Assembly: GCF_002743335.1 (NCBI RefSeq)
Contig: NZ_PDZB01000007.1
Span: 58,657-122,656, forward strand
DNA length: 64,000 nucleotides
Reading direction: 5' to 3'
Source of the DNA: Sporosarcina sp. P32b
GTDB taxonomy: Bacteria > Bacillota > Bacilli > Bacillales_A > Planococcaceae
Part shown: piece after piece, positions 18,007 through 27,753 of the stretch
Numbering within the stretch: position 1 is the stretch's first letter
How the letters are laid out: each line of letters opens with the position of its first letter
The notes under the pieces: model-generated
What the model was told of the DNA's origin: nothing
The model's input: only the letters and a program-made list of their open reading frames with translations
Databases searched by the model: none
Program-made: the position numbers and the translations under genes

Positions 18007-18810
18007 CTAATTCCTGTTCAATTGGATGCTATTATAAGGACCACGATTTACAGTAGCCAAGGTTTTTTTCCACATGACTTCTCTTTGCATAATATCTGCC
18101 CCATCATCAAGTAATTCCAATACTAAGAATTCGATTGCATTATACCCATTTTCAAGGACAAACAAGTTTAAATGATGGGCATTCCCATTAGATGTTAAGT
18201 GCTTCATCCAACGCCCTAAGATTCCGCCACCGCCGTAAGCACTCCCTACATATCTACTTGCTCCATCCTTAGAACGCTGAAGGTACACCCCACCTTTAGA
18301 CAATTCTTCTTTCAAAACATTTTCTTCCGAGTTGTCTTCAAAAATTGCAATGATCTGACTCCAGTCAAGAGGTCGACCAAGAACCGTTGCATCTGTCACA
18401 TCGATGTCTTTCAGTACAAGCCCCTCAAACTGAGAAATCTTTGCAACATCACTAGTTGTCTTACAAACTTTCACAATTTCTTCCTCTAGCAATATCTCTT
18501 TTATCATTTTAGCCAATGCGACATAATCATTAGTTTTATAATCAATTTTACGATTCGTACTATTTTTAGCCCCAGGTACTTCCATTAAACGTTCTTTTAA
18601 GATTGGATTTAATTTACTACCATGATAAATTCGAAATTCAAAGACATTTACGTCGCCCCATAACTCAAAAGCCCTAATTCTATATAAATTAAATTGAACA
18701 CGGTAAGCCACATGTGGGTTAGGGAAACTCGTTCTATCATTTTCTTCTTTCACTTCAAATAATTGACTTAATCCACTTTCCTCCAATATTCTCTTCAACT
18801 GATTCAGCAT
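18007..18810 (-). CDS. GIY-YIG nuclease family protein
   Basis: 267 aa from ATG 18810 (GAGGAGG 6 nt upstream). The C-terminal half carries a GIY-YIG-like nuclease core: GGVYLQRS (GIY position), RYVGSAYGGGGILGRWMKH (YIG and catalytic Arg region) and a late Glu (MQREVMWKK). The N-terminal half (about 1-150) is an uncharacterised alpha/beta domain (AYRVQFNLYRIRAFELWGDVN). Such proteins are common accessory genes in Firmicutes. No restriction or methylase partner is nearby. Substrate is unknown. Confidence 0.78.
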   Translation of the reverse strand: MLNQLKRILEESGLSQLFEVKEENDRTSFPNPHVAYRVQFNLYRIRAFELWGDVNVFEFRIYHGSKLNPILKERLMEVPGAKNSTNRKIDYKTNDYVALAKMIKEILLEEEIVKVCKTTSDVAKISQFEGLVLKDIDVTDATVLGRPLDWSQIIAIFEDNSEENVLKEELSKGGVYLQRSKDGASRYVGSAYGGGGILGRWMKHLTSNGNAHHLNLFVLENGYNAIEFLVLELLDDGADIMQREVMWKKTLATVNRGPYNSIQLNRN

Positions 18811-19763
18811 ATTCATCCTCCTCTTTTAACTAATACAGATAGGTGTAAAATTTACATGTTGACTCCTGCACTGATTATATCATCATATTCTAAACGTGCT
18901 CTCCAATTTTTAAGCACTAATGGTAAGTTTGTATAATTACTTTTGCATGCTTCTTTGTTTAGGTACCTGGTACCCTCTTTTGATAATTAGTGAATCAGAG
19001 CGTTCTTGGCATGATTATTTTATGATGTACAGGTATGCGATCTCTATAAAATCAAAAGAATCGATACGACTGAATTATTACTATTTGACTACAATCGAAA
19101 GTAGTGATAAAGTTTCAAGATATACGATGATGAATAGGGGCAGTCAAATAGCAAATTGGGTATACATATAGGTAACTATAGAAAAATATACAGCACATCA
19201 GGAAAAGAACAATTTCTCTTAAGTCGATAAATGAGTCTAGGTTATATACTTGGTTATATACTTGGGGTGAAAACCCTCTGATGAAGTTATTACTCGATAC
19301 CTTTGGCAGCTTAGTATTGAGATTAATAAATTAGCGAAACTAGAAATTATGCTAGGTGGAGAGAGAACAGAATAAACCGCACAAATTTTTGAGTGTTTTC
19401 AAGAAATACGCTGTTGGGATACATAAATAAGAATTGATTGATGGAACAAGAACGTCATAAGCTATTGGAATGAGAAGAATTAAGGTAATCAGTTTAATGC
19501 TATTCTTACTTCGGAGGTATTATACTTCCCTGTCAACTCCTTGGTAGCAAGCAATTTTCTTCTTACCTAAATGTTCAATTTCCAGCTCTTGGCGACCGCT
19601 TCCAATTATAACTTAGACTACAACTGTTTAAGAGAGTGGTTTTTCAGATGCCGCTCTTTTTGTATTGGTATGCTATCATTCACCTATTTCCTATAGCCTT
19701 CTTTTCTATTCTTTTAATACCATAATAATCTTGTCGTATAAAATGATTAAGGGAGACAATAGA
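18811..19763. other. Gene-poor stretch with decayed coding traces
   Basis: No intact gene. It contains the third palindrome copy (18962-18974) and, near 19280-19375, a start-less open stretch (DEVITRYLWQLSIEINKLAK, ending in TAA) that looks like the end of a lost gene. A GC-containing hairpin with T-run near 19630-19660 may be its terminator. The open frame at 18920-19171 runs through the palindrome and is not credible. Confidence 0.4.
18962..18974. repeat. REP-like palindrome GGTACCTGGTACC, copy 3
   Basis: Identical 13-mer to 14780-14792, again followed by C and a T-rich tract ending in TTTTGAT. Confidence 0.6.
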
Positions 19764-20498
19764 ATGAAATTTTTAGTTTTTTTAAGAGAAAGATGGAAAT
19801 TTGTATTGACGGCATTGATTGCATTGATTATTGGAGCTATGATTGGCCCATCCCAAGATCAACTAGATAGTGCAAATGCTAGCGTGAAAGAATTGAAGAA
19901 AGAACTATCAGTGAAAACAGGAAATGAAGAAAATTTGGGAAAAGAAAACAAAGAATTGCAAGCTAAAGTAGATGAAGCTGCCCCATTTTTCAAATTAAAA
20001 GAAGAAGAGCGTAAACAACAAGTGGCGGAAGCGAAAGCAGCGGAAGAAAAGCGCTTAGCCAAAGAAAAGGCAAAACAAGTGGCGGAAGCGAAAGCAGCGG
20101 AAGAAAAACGTTTAGCCGAAGAAAAGGCAAAACAAGTGGCAGAAGCGAAGGAAAAAGCAGAGGCAGAGGCTAAAGCAAAACAAGGCTACAATACAGGAAT
20201 TACATACAATCAATTAGCAAGAACTCCCGATGAATTTTTATTGGAAAAAGTGAAATTCCGAGGTAAAGTAATTCAAGTCATTGAGGATGATGGTGAAACT
20301 CAGATTCGTTTAGCTATTAACGACAATTACGATACTATTGTTTTGGCTATTTTTGATTCCAGTATTGTTTCGTCAAGGGTGTTGGAAGATGACTGGATTA
20401 CTATTTACGGAATATCTAAAGGTCTGATCACATATGAATCGACTATGGGCGGTAGCATTTCTATTCCTGGGATCGCTATTGATAAGATTGATCAGTAA
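19764..20498 (+). CDS. Membrane-anchored coiled-coil protein with TcdC-like OB domain
   Basis: 244 aa from ATG 19764 (AAGGGAG ribosome site). N-terminal signal anchor (WKFVLTALIALIIGAMIG), a coiled coil (about 30-150) whose second half is a near-perfect repeat of KQVAEAKAAEEKRLA units, and a C-terminal OB-like domain (YNQLARTPDEFLLEKVKFRG, RLAINDNYDTIVLAIFD) of the kind found in proteins annotated as toxin regulators (TcdC-like). Predicted to sit outside the membrane. Function is unknown; TcdC comparison is by pattern only. Confidence 0.78.
   Translation: MKFLVFLRERWKFVLTALIALIIGAMIGPSQDQLDSANASVKELKKELSVKTGNEENLGKENKELQAKVDEAAPFFKLKEEERKQQVAEAKAAEEKRLAKEKAKQVAEAKAAEEKRLAEEKAKQVAEAKEKAEAEAKAKQGYNTGITYNQLARTPDEFLLEKVKFRGKVIQVIEDDGETQIRLAINDNYDTIVLAIFDSSIVSSRVLEDDWITIYGISKGLITYESTMGGSISIPGIAIDKIDQ
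20014..20148 (+). repeat. In-frame tandem repeat of about 54 bp inside the coiled-coil gene
   Basis: Two and a half copies of a unit encoding KQVAEAKAAEEKRLAxEKA, nearly identical at DNA level, so recently expanded and a likely length-variable site. Confidence 0.75.
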
Positions 20499-20504
20499 TA
20501 TAGT

Positions 20505-20541
20505 AAAGAAGTTGTCTCAAGTTTATTGGGACAACTTCTTT
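20505..20541 (+). terminator. Rho-independent terminator
   Basis: 12-bp stem AAAGAAGTTGTC/GACAACTTCTTT followed by TTTT. Confidence 0.88.
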
Positions 20542-20710
20542 TTTGGTTCTATAATAAATGTTGGGGTTCTCAAACAATTGAACAAAAAAATGCACGTGAT
20601 CACCAATTTCTTTTATACTTGAATTGTAAGCGTCAAATAGTGAACACATATTAATAGAAGAAGATTCGTGAGATACTCCTCCCATAGAACGTATATTGGG
20701 AGGTATTTAC

Positions 20711-21019
20711 TTGAAAAGAAAAGAAAAAGAAGCATACTGGTCTGCAAAAATCGATGAATATCAAAACAGTGGACTAGCACTTTCTGAATGGTGTGAAACT
20801 GCAGAAGTTGCCGTTCACAATATGAAGTATTGGCTAAGGAAACAGTCACCAGTTAATCATCATATCGCATTTAAGGAGACCAGTTGGGTCTCCTGCGTAG
20901 TAGAAGAATCGATAGAGAACCCAATTTCCTTGAAAGTAAATCATGTGGATATCGAGGTGACGAGTGGCTATGATGAAACTCTGTTACTTCAAGTGATCCG
21001 GACGCTACGTCAGATATGA
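20711..21019 (+). CDS. tnpA: IS66 accessory protein TnpA
   Basis: 102 aa from TTG 20711 (GGGAGG 7 nt upstream). Carries the WSAKIDEYQNSGLALSEWCE helix-turn-helix-like N-terminus and a basic WLRK stretch typical of the IS66 first ORF. It overlaps tnpB by ATGA. Intact. Confidence 0.85.
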   Translation: MKRKEKEAYWSAKIDEYQNSGLALSEWCETAEVAVHNMKYWLRKQSPVNHHIAFKETSWVSCVVEESIENPISLKVNHVDIEVTSGYDETLLLQVIRTLRQI

Positions 21020-21372
21020 TGAATGGTCGCGCCGTTGGGCGCGTCTATCTGGCTACTGGTCCGACAGATCTTCGGAAGTCGATTGACGGGCTAGCTGTCA
21101 TTGTCCAAGAGCTGTTCCAACTTGATCCTTTCTCCAAAGCACTTTTTGTCTTCTGTAATCGAAAGAGAGACAAACTCAAAATTCTATTCTGGGATCACAA
21201 TGGATTCTGGCTCTATTATCGAAGGCTGGAGAAAGGGCTGTTCGATTGGCCAGATCTTGAGTCTGTTCAACCACTTTCCATTTCGAGTCGACAGTTGAAC
21301 TGGCTCCTCGATGGATTACCGTTGAACCAACGTGACGCGCACCCTTCAGTCTCTGCGAAAAAAGTAATTTGA
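21016..21372 (+). CDS. tnpB: IS66 accessory protein TnpB
   Basis: 118 aa. Contains the strongly conserved IS66 Orf2 core: YLATGPTDLRKSIDGLAVIV, FVFCNRKRDKLKILFWDHNGFWLYYRRLEKG and a W. Start overlaps the tnpA stop. Intact and full length for the family. Confidence 0.93.
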   Translation: MMNGRAVGRVYLATGPTDLRKSIDGLAVIVQELFQLDPFSKALFVFCNRKRDKLKILFWDHNGFWLYYRRLEKGLFDWPDLESVQPLSISSRQLNWLLDGLPLNQRDAHPSVSAKKVI

Positions 21373-21411
21373 GTCTACTTCTCAGAATGATTTTATGCTA
21401 TTATTATTCCT

Positions 21412-22998
21412 ATGAGAAAACCAAACAAGAAAACCCAACTTACAATTGAAGAGCTCGAGAAGAAGAACGAACAACTCGAGCAAGAGAAGAAAAAGCTTGA
21501 GGCTCAGATGGAATGGTACAAGCAACAGTTCACTCTACTCCAACAGAAACGCTTCGGAACTTCTAGTGAGAAGACAAACAAGGACCAGTTTGAACTACCA
21601 TTATTCAATGAGGCAGAAGTTTCTTCAGCGATCCTTCTTGCAGAACCGACGCTTGAGACGATTAGCTATACACGCCAAAAGAAGACCGGACGTGCTGACA
21701 AGTTGAAAGATCTGCCGGTCGAGACGATTCACTATGACCTCTCTGATTCAGAGAAGGTCTGTTTAGAATGCGATCATTCGATTCACGAGATGAGCACACA
21801 GATACGCAAAGAACTGAAGATCATCCCAGCGCAAGTGACAGTTGTCGAACATGTGCAGCATATCTACAGCTGCCGTCATTGCGAAGAACATGCAATCAAA
21901 ACGCCTATCAAGAAAGCTGAGATGCCGAACCCAGTCATCCCTAAGGGATTAGCATCCCCATCTGCCATTGCATACGTGATGACGCAGTAGTTTGCTGATG
22001 GACTTCCTCTTTATCGACAAGAGAAACCACTTGAACGGATGGGTATTCCATTGAATCGACAGACGCTATCCAACTGGATGCTTTCGAGTACGACGCGATG
22101 GCTCAAGCCGTTCTATGATGAACTCCATCGTCGTCTTCGTGAAGAAAAGGTTCTCCATGCGGATGAAACTGTCCTACAAGTTCTAAACGAACCAGGGAAA
22201 AGGGCGGAATCAAAATCTTATATGTGGCTATATCGGACAGGTAGAGACTCTAAGACACCGATTGTGCTCTTTGATTATCAAGCAAGTCGTGCCAAAGAGA
22301 ATCCGCAAAAGTTTTTAAATGGCTACCTAGGTTTTCTCCAAGTGGATGGCTATGCAGCCTACGAGTCTATTCAAAACGTGGAGCTCGCTGGCTGTTGGGC
22401 TCATGCGCGCAGAAAACTTGATGAGGCACTCAAAGCATTAAAAGGTGCGCCAGCTGGTGCAGGTCGAACAACTGTCGCTAAAAAAGGACTTAATTTCTGC
22501 AATCAATTGTTCGCAATTGAACGCAAAATGAAAGATAAAACGCCCGAAGAACGGCTTGAAATAAGGAAAATCGACAGTCAGCCTGTGCTGGATGCTTTTT
22601 TGATATGGCTAAAAGAACAAAAGGAAGTTGTCGCTCCGAAGACGGCAACTGGTACTGCCATCTCCTATACGCTAAAACAATGACCTAAATTGAGGACATT
22701 TATGAAAGATGGTCGTATAGAGATCGACAATAACCGAGCAGAGCGATCAATAAAGCCTTTCGTAATCGGTAGAAAAGCCTGGCTTTTTGCAGTTTCCACA
22801 AGAGGTGCGACTTCAAGTGCAATCGCCTATAGTCTCGTAGAGACAGCAAAAGAGAATGGTGCGAATCCCTTCTTCTACTTGCAGTTTCTTTTCGAAGAAC
22901 TTCCTCAACGCAATCTTGAAAAAAACGCGGAGTTTGAAGACTTAATGCCTTGGTCGAAGACCTTACCAAAGAATTGTTATATCCAGTCAAAGAAATAG
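21412..22998 (+). pseudogene. tnpC: IS66 transposase TnpC, two in-frame stops
   Basis: Continuous frame apart from TAG at 21988-21990 (YVMTQ*FADGLPLYRQE, where Lys is usual) and TGA at 22681-22683 (YTLKQ*PKLRTF, where Trp is usual). Between the stops it retains the zinc-binding segment (CLECDHS, SCRHCEEH), HADETVLQV (first Asp), LQVDGYAAYESI (second Asp) and DNNRAERSIKPFVIGRK (Glu). Only the two codons prevent a full protein of about 528 residues, so inactivation is recent. Confidence 0.92.
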
Positions 22999-23354
22999 AA
23001 AACGCCCCGAAGAATCTTTATGATCGATTATTTGGGGCATTTTCTTTTATATTAAACAACGTGTTCACTGTTTGACGCTTACTGAAAAAGCACCTCCTGA
23101 AATTGATACATTGATTGTACCAAGGGGGTGCTACGCTTTAATATGCGTCGTTTGATTGGGGGCTTACGATTAGTGTCTGAATTGTGTGATGCACAGTAAC
23201 GCTTTTTCTGTACTAATGGTTTAGAATTTGCATAATCTACAGGTACGCGCTTTTTGTGATTAGCAGACCCTTTTAGATATTTGGAATAAAATGTTACAAT
23301 TGCGTTGTAATTATGTGAGGACCTTGCACACTCTTGAAAAGGTTTAGAAATAAC

Positions 23355-24473
23355 TTACATATTAGAAAGATACTCTTTAAGTACCTTTACAATACGTTCT
23401 GAGGCATAACCATCACCATATGGATTATATGCCTTCGCCATTTCTTCGTACGCGTCTTGACTTGTTAGAAGTTCATTAGCAAGAGAATAGATTGTTTCTT
23501 CGTCAGTACCTGCTAGTTTTAGTGTGCCTGCTTCAATTCCTTCCGGCCGCTCAGTCGTGTCGCGTAAAACGATAACCGGTTTTCCTAGAGATGGCGCCTC
23601 TTCTTGTATTCCACCTGAATCTGTAAGTATTATGTGTGACGCAGCTGCGAAGTTATGAAAATCTACAACTTCCAAAGGTTCAATTAAATGCACACGATTA
23701 TTATTTCCAAGTATTTCATCCGCTACTTCACGAACTGCAGGGTTCATATGCACGGGATAGATAACTTGAATGTCCTCATGTTCCGCAAGAAGTCGGCTTA
23801 TTGCCCTAAACATATTGCGCATCGGTTCACCAAGATTTTCCCGACGGTGTGCTGTTAGTAGCACAAGACGGTCATTCTCTAGCTTATCTAACAACGGATG
23901 GGAATAGTTTTCTCTTACAGTCGTCCTCAATGCATCTATTGCCGTATTACCCGTAATGAAGATACGGTCTTCCCGTTTCCCTTCATTTCTTAAGTTCTGC
24001 GCAGACAATTCTGTCGGTGAGAAATGAAGATCAGCTATCACTCCCGTTAACTGACGATTCATTTCTTCAGGATATGGTGAATACTTATCCCACGTCCGAA
24101 GACCCGCCTCGACATGCCCTACTGCTACTTGATTATAAAAAGCTGCAAGACTGGCAACGAACGTTGTAGCCGTATCTCCATGCACAAGAACAATATCAGG
24201 TTTGGATTCTTTCATAATACGATCTAAACCTTCAAGTCCACGTGTAGCTACATCAATAAGTGTTTGTCTGTCTTTCATAATGTTCAAATCGTAATCTGGT
24301 ACTATACCAAATGTATCTAACACTTGATCAAGCATTTCTCTATGCTGTGCCGTTACCGTCACAATAGATTTAATCTCTTCGGTATGCTTTTCAAGTTCAA
24401 GAACAAGCGGCGCCATTTTAATCGCCTCAGGTCGAGTACCGAAAATCGTCATCACTTTCCATTTCTTATTCAA
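23355..24473 (-). CDS. wecB: UDP-N-acetylglucosamine 2-epimerase (non-hydrolysing)
   Basis: 372 aa, full length. Family landmarks: TIFGTRPEAIKMAPLVLEL, VHGDTATTFVASLAA, VGHVEAGLRT, PEEMNRQLTGVIADLHFSPT, TAHRRENLGEP, YPVHMNPAVRE and LTDSGGIQEEAPSLGKPVIVLRDTTERPE. Converts UDP-GlcNAc to UDP-ManNAc in the cytosol. TTG start. Lies after wecC (174-bp gap) at the end of the polysaccharide operon and supplies its substrate; the product may also feed tagA at 56 kb. Confidence 0.95.
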   Translation of the reverse strand: MNKKWKVMTIFGTRPEAIKMAPLVLELEKHTEEIKSIVTVTAQHREMLDQVLDTFGIVPDYDLNIMKDRQTLIDVATRGLEGLDRIMKESKPDIVLVHGDTATTFVASLAAFYNQVAVGHVEAGLRTWDKYSPYPEEMNRQLTGVIADLHFSPTELSAQNLRNEGKREDRIFITGNTAIDALRTTVRENYSHPLLDKLENDRLVLLTAHRRENLGEPMRNMFRAISRLLAEHEDIQVIYPVHMNPAVREVADEILGNNNRVHLIEPLEVVDFHNFAAASHIILTDSGGIQEEAPSLGKPVIVLRDTTERPEGIEAGTLKLAGTDEETIYSLANELLTSQDAYEEMAKAYNPYGDGYASERIVKVLKEYLSNM

Positions 24474-24646
24474 ATTACTTCACCATCCTATTTGATTAAG
24501 TTCCTAATTCAGACTATGAATCTAACCATTTTATATGGTGCACAGCACACATTTTTGATCATTGCGGTATAGATATGCTTACCAGCAACAACAGCTACAA
24601 TATTAATCCTCTTCCAACTACCATTGTTACACAATTGATTGGAAGC

Positions 24647-25927
24647 TTATGATTCAACAATAGTGAATTTGTTTTTTTTCGATAAATTCCCGAAATTAAC
24701 ATAAATAATCTCTTCACTTTTTATATTTACACAATTTTTCGTATCAAAAATTCGAGGATATTTCATATTATCTATTATAACGTTCTCATCTAATTCTTTA
24801 AATTCATTATGATCTGTTAATACGAGAATACATTCAGCATCTTCTACAGCTTCCGTAAATGAAGAATTTTTAAACTTCAGATTTTCTTGACTAACATGCG
24901 GATCATGAATACCTAGGGAAAATCCAACATCCAATAACTTTTCAACAATATCCATTGCTGGGCTTTCTCGAATATCATCAATATTTCCTTTATAGGTAAG
25001 TCCTAAAATAGCGATCTTGGACTTTTGGCTTTCTACGAGATTCATTACTTGTTCTACCACAAAGTCTGGCATCGAGTTGTTAATTGACCTTGCATTTGAT
25101 ATCAACTGAGATTCAACTGGCGCTTTTTCCATAATGAAATACGGATCTACTGCCAAACAATGCCCACCTACCCCGGGTCCGGGTAAATGAAGGTTAACTC
25201 GAGGATGATGATTTGCAAGCCCTATAACTTCCAATGCATCTATTCCTAACTTATTGGATATTTTAACTAACTCATTTGCCAACGCTATATTAACATCACG
25301 ATATGTGTTTTCCATTAATTTAGACATCTCAGCACTTAATGCTGATGTTTTTAATAATTTTCCCGTCACAAATGTTGCATATATTTCAGCTGCAGCATCT
25401 GTTGATTCTTTATTAACGCCACCAATAATACGATCATTTTCAACTACTTCAATTACTATACGTCCAGGCAATACTCTTTCTGGACAGTGTGCCAAATAGA
25501 TGTCATCACCTACTTGAAATTTGCTCGATGCAAATATAGGTGCAACCACATCATCCATAGTTCGTGGTGGTATTGTTGATTCCACAATAATAGTATCACC
25601 GTTTTTGATAACTTCAAGAATAGATTCACATGCATTTTTAACATACTCTAAATTTGCAGTATTATCATCATTTATCGGGGTTGGAACAGCTATAATAAAG
25701 CAATCTGCTTGCCCGACTCTATTAGATGCTTTTAGATGCCCTTCTTGGACCGCTTTACTAACTAGTTGCTCAAGACCAACCTCTTCAATATGGATTGTCC
25801 CCTTGTTAATTGCATCTACTGCTCTTGGATTAATATCTACCCCCTGAACATTCCATCCATTATTAGCGAAGACTGCCGCTGTTGGTAATCCAATATAGCC
25901 AAGCCCAACTACGCATACTTTTTTCAT
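24647..25927 (-). CDS. wecC: UDP-N-acetyl-D-mannosamine dehydrogenase
   Basis: 426 aa UDP-sugar dehydrogenase. N-terminal Rossmann GLGYIGLPTAAVFA, central helix with NTYRDVNIALANEL, catalytic Cys in GVGGHCLAVDPY, and C-terminal NAD-like half with GLTYKGNIDDIRESPAMDI. Oxidises UDP-ManNAc to UDP-ManNAcA in two NAD steps. Neighbour of wecB and of the flippase, so the exported polymer probably contains ManNAcA. A second member at 57045-58337 differs throughout (about half identical by eye). Confidence 0.93.
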   Translation of the reverse strand: MKKVCVVGLGYIGLPTAAVFANNGWNVQGVDINPRAVDAINKGTIHIEEVGLEQLVSKAVQEGHLKASNRVGQADCFIIAVPTPINDDNTANLEYVKNACESILEVIKNGDTIIVESTIPPRTMDDVVAPIFASSKFQVGDDIYLAHCPERVLPGRIVIEVVENDRIIGGVNKESTDAAAEIYATFVTGKLLKTSALSAEMSKLMENTYRDVNIALANELVKISNKLGIDALEVIGLANHHPRVNLHLPGPGVGGHCLAVDPYFIMEKAPVESQLISNARSINNSMPDFVVEQVMNLVESQKSKIAILGLTYKGNIDDIRESPAMDIVEKLLDVGFSLGIHDPHVSQENLKFKNSSFTEAVEDAECILVLTDHNEFKELDENVIIDNMKYPRIFDTKNCVNIKSEEIIYVNFGNLSKKNKFTIVES

Positions 25928-26174
25928 CTTTACACAACCCTTTTTATTTTTTCCATGTGAGTTTTAGTCAATACTCCTTTAGACAGTTCAACTATTCTCA
26001 TCTAAATTAGCAGTTAACATATTTCCCTCAGATCATTAGTCCTATTTACAGAACACTCTGTATCCTCTAGGTGCAATATGAATTACTGAAAAACTGATGA
26101 GCTCTGTTATCAAGGTATATTCACCTATAGAAATAGTCGAAAGTTGTAATTTATCTAATTTAGGTTGGCTCGAT

Positions 26175-27440
26175 TTAACTCTTTTTAACTTTTTTTGAAT
26201 ACTTCAATATTACAAAGTAATATATAACATAAACTAGCGAAAATGAAATATTTAACATACTTAAATATTTCATTATATCAAGTGAACAAGTTTTAGCAAT
26301 AAAATATGTAAATATAGAGGAAACAGCAAATAATATTTGTAGATATAGTTCAATTTTTTGTTTCTGAGCGACAATTAACCCGGGTGTTAACGTTGATACA
26401 ATAAATCTAATACTATACATTAAAGCTAGAGCTTTAATATATACCCCTGACTCTCCCCAATTTTCACCGAAAATCAGTATGGTTAATTTTGGTATGACGG
26501 TATACATAATTATCATCATAGGTATTGCAATCAAAACTAAAAATATGGTTGCCTTCTTAAAACTTTTAAAGAAATTACCTTCTTCCTCATACTCCCTTGC
26601 GGCAGACTCGAAAAAGACTTTAGAAACATTACCGCTAATAACTGATAAAGGAAGACCAAGTATTCTAATTGATATCGAATAAAAACCTACTTGTGCCATA
26701 CCATATAAACTACCTAAAAAAAAAGTAATTGAGAAAAAAGAAAAGTTATTTAAAAATATAGCCGGCACCGAATAATATGGTTGCCTGTAATGAACTTTCG
26801 AAACCCACAATAATTGAGATTTGGGAACTTTAAGAATATCTTTTAAATGGGTTTTAAGATGAATTGATTGTTTTTTTATACCCAGGAATTGTCCTGCTAA
26901 ATAAGATATTAGTAATCCCAATAAGTCCAGCTTAACAATTCCTAAAAAAACTGCTCCAATATTTTGTGCGAGCGACCTAAATACTATTACCGAACTTATT
27001 AATTTATACTCTCTATGCCTATTATTATAAGAGTTTAATATATTAATCACTCCACCAGAGAATAAAAGTAAAAATAGATATATAGACATATAAAAGCTTT
27101 CTTTACTATTGAAGAATTTCTGTTCGAAATAAAAATATAAACCAATACTAATTACCAGACTAGCGATAGCACAAATATAAAGTGATAACTTTATCAAAGC
27201 AATTACGTTTAAAAATTTCTTCTCAGTTACTATGGACATATCATATCTTCCATTAATAATTGGCATGAAAATAAAAAATACTGATAAGATATAAGTATAC
27301 ATACCAATATCATTAGGCGTGAAAAGTCTTGTTATAATAGGTGCCGTCAAAACAACAATCAGTTGAGATATTATGGAACCTTTCGCCAAAACCATTATTG
27401 ATTGAATAAAGCCATTCTTAGTTCTGTTATCCATACGCAT
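26175..27440 (-). CDS. wzx: Polysaccharide flippase, Wzx/MATE-like
   Basis: 421 aa with about 12 to 14 TM segments and the start SIISQLIVVLTAPIITRLFTPNDIGMYTY typical of RfbX-type oligosaccharide flippases. Very AT-rich like its neighbours. The start overlaps the 73-aa ORF upstream by 14 bp, with only a weak ribosome site of its own. Moves the undecaprenyl-linked repeat unit to the outer leaflet. Firm as a flippase; the specific sugar is unknown. Confidence 0.9.
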   Translation of the reverse strand: MRMDNRTKNGFIQSIMVLAKGSIISQLIVVLTAPIITRLFTPNDIGMYTYILSVFFIFMPIINGRYDMSIVTEKKFLNVIALIKLSLYICAIASLVISIGLYFYFEQKFFNSKESFYMSIYLFLLLFSGGVINILNSYNNRHREYKLISSVIVFRSLAQNIGAVFLGIVKLDLLGLLISYLAGQFLGIKKQSIHLKTHLKDILKVPKSQLLWVSKVHYRQPYYSVPAIFLNNFSFFSITFFLGSLYGMAQVGFYSISIRILGLPLSVISGNVSKVFFESAAREYEEEGNFFKSFKKATIFLVLIAIPMMIIMYTVIPKLTILIFGENWGESGVYIKALALMYSIRFIVSTLTPGLIVAQKQKIELYLQILFAVSSIFTYFIAKTCSLDIMKYLSMLNISFSLVYVIYYFVILKYSKKVKKS

Positions 27441-27648
27441 TTATTTTTCTATATTCATAACTCGTATTAGCTCCAGGGGCTACACAATTATTAAGGTAAT
27501 GAAACAGATACATCAACTTCAATGCTATTGACATTATCTTACACTTGTGTTCAGTATAGTTGATTTTATCAACTAACCTATAATCAGATATCATGCATAT
27601 ATTATTTAAATTGATGTTTAAGTGAATCGAATTAAGCAGTCTGCTCAC
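27427..27648 (-). CDS. Small ORF with a strong ribosome site before wzx
   Basis: 73 aa from GTG 27648, preceded by a good AAAGGAG 9 nt away. Its end overlaps the wzx start. No signal peptide and no recognised domain. It may be a leader peptide coupling translation of wzx or the remnant of a displaced gene. Confidence is low because base composition is poor in coding signals and no homologue is recognised. Confidence 0.35.
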   Translation of the reverse strand: MSRLLNSIHLNINLNNICMISDYRLVDKINYTEHKCKIMSIALKLMYLFHYLNNCVAPGANTSYEYRKINAYG

Positions 27649-27753
27649 AATTACTCTCCTTTTATTTTAATAAAAAGAATGCTTCATTTAACTATTAGTC
27701 ATGTGCTTTTTAAGCATATTGTATCCTTAGAATATATTTATTATTGTCAATTT

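Larger units (their letters stand above)
20626..23082 (+). mobile_element. IS66-family insertion sequence (inactive)
   Basis: 2457 bp bounded by 22-bp inverted repeats starting GTAAGCGTCAAA at 20626 and ending TTTGACGCTTAC at 23082 (one mismatch: GTCAAAYAGTGAACAC). The order tnpA-tnpB-tnpC is the IS66 plan. The expected 8-bp target duplication is absent: CTTGAATT on the left and TGAAAAAG on the right. tnpC carries two nonsense codons, so the element cannot make a full transposase. Confidence 0.93.

Noticed and set aside
18920..19171. 83-aa ORF
   Set aside because: Runs through the GGTACCTGGTACC palindrome, no ribosome site and no recognisable domain.
20618..23090. 8-bp target-site duplication for IS66
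   Set aside because: Flanks are CTTGAATT and TGAAAAAG, which do not match.
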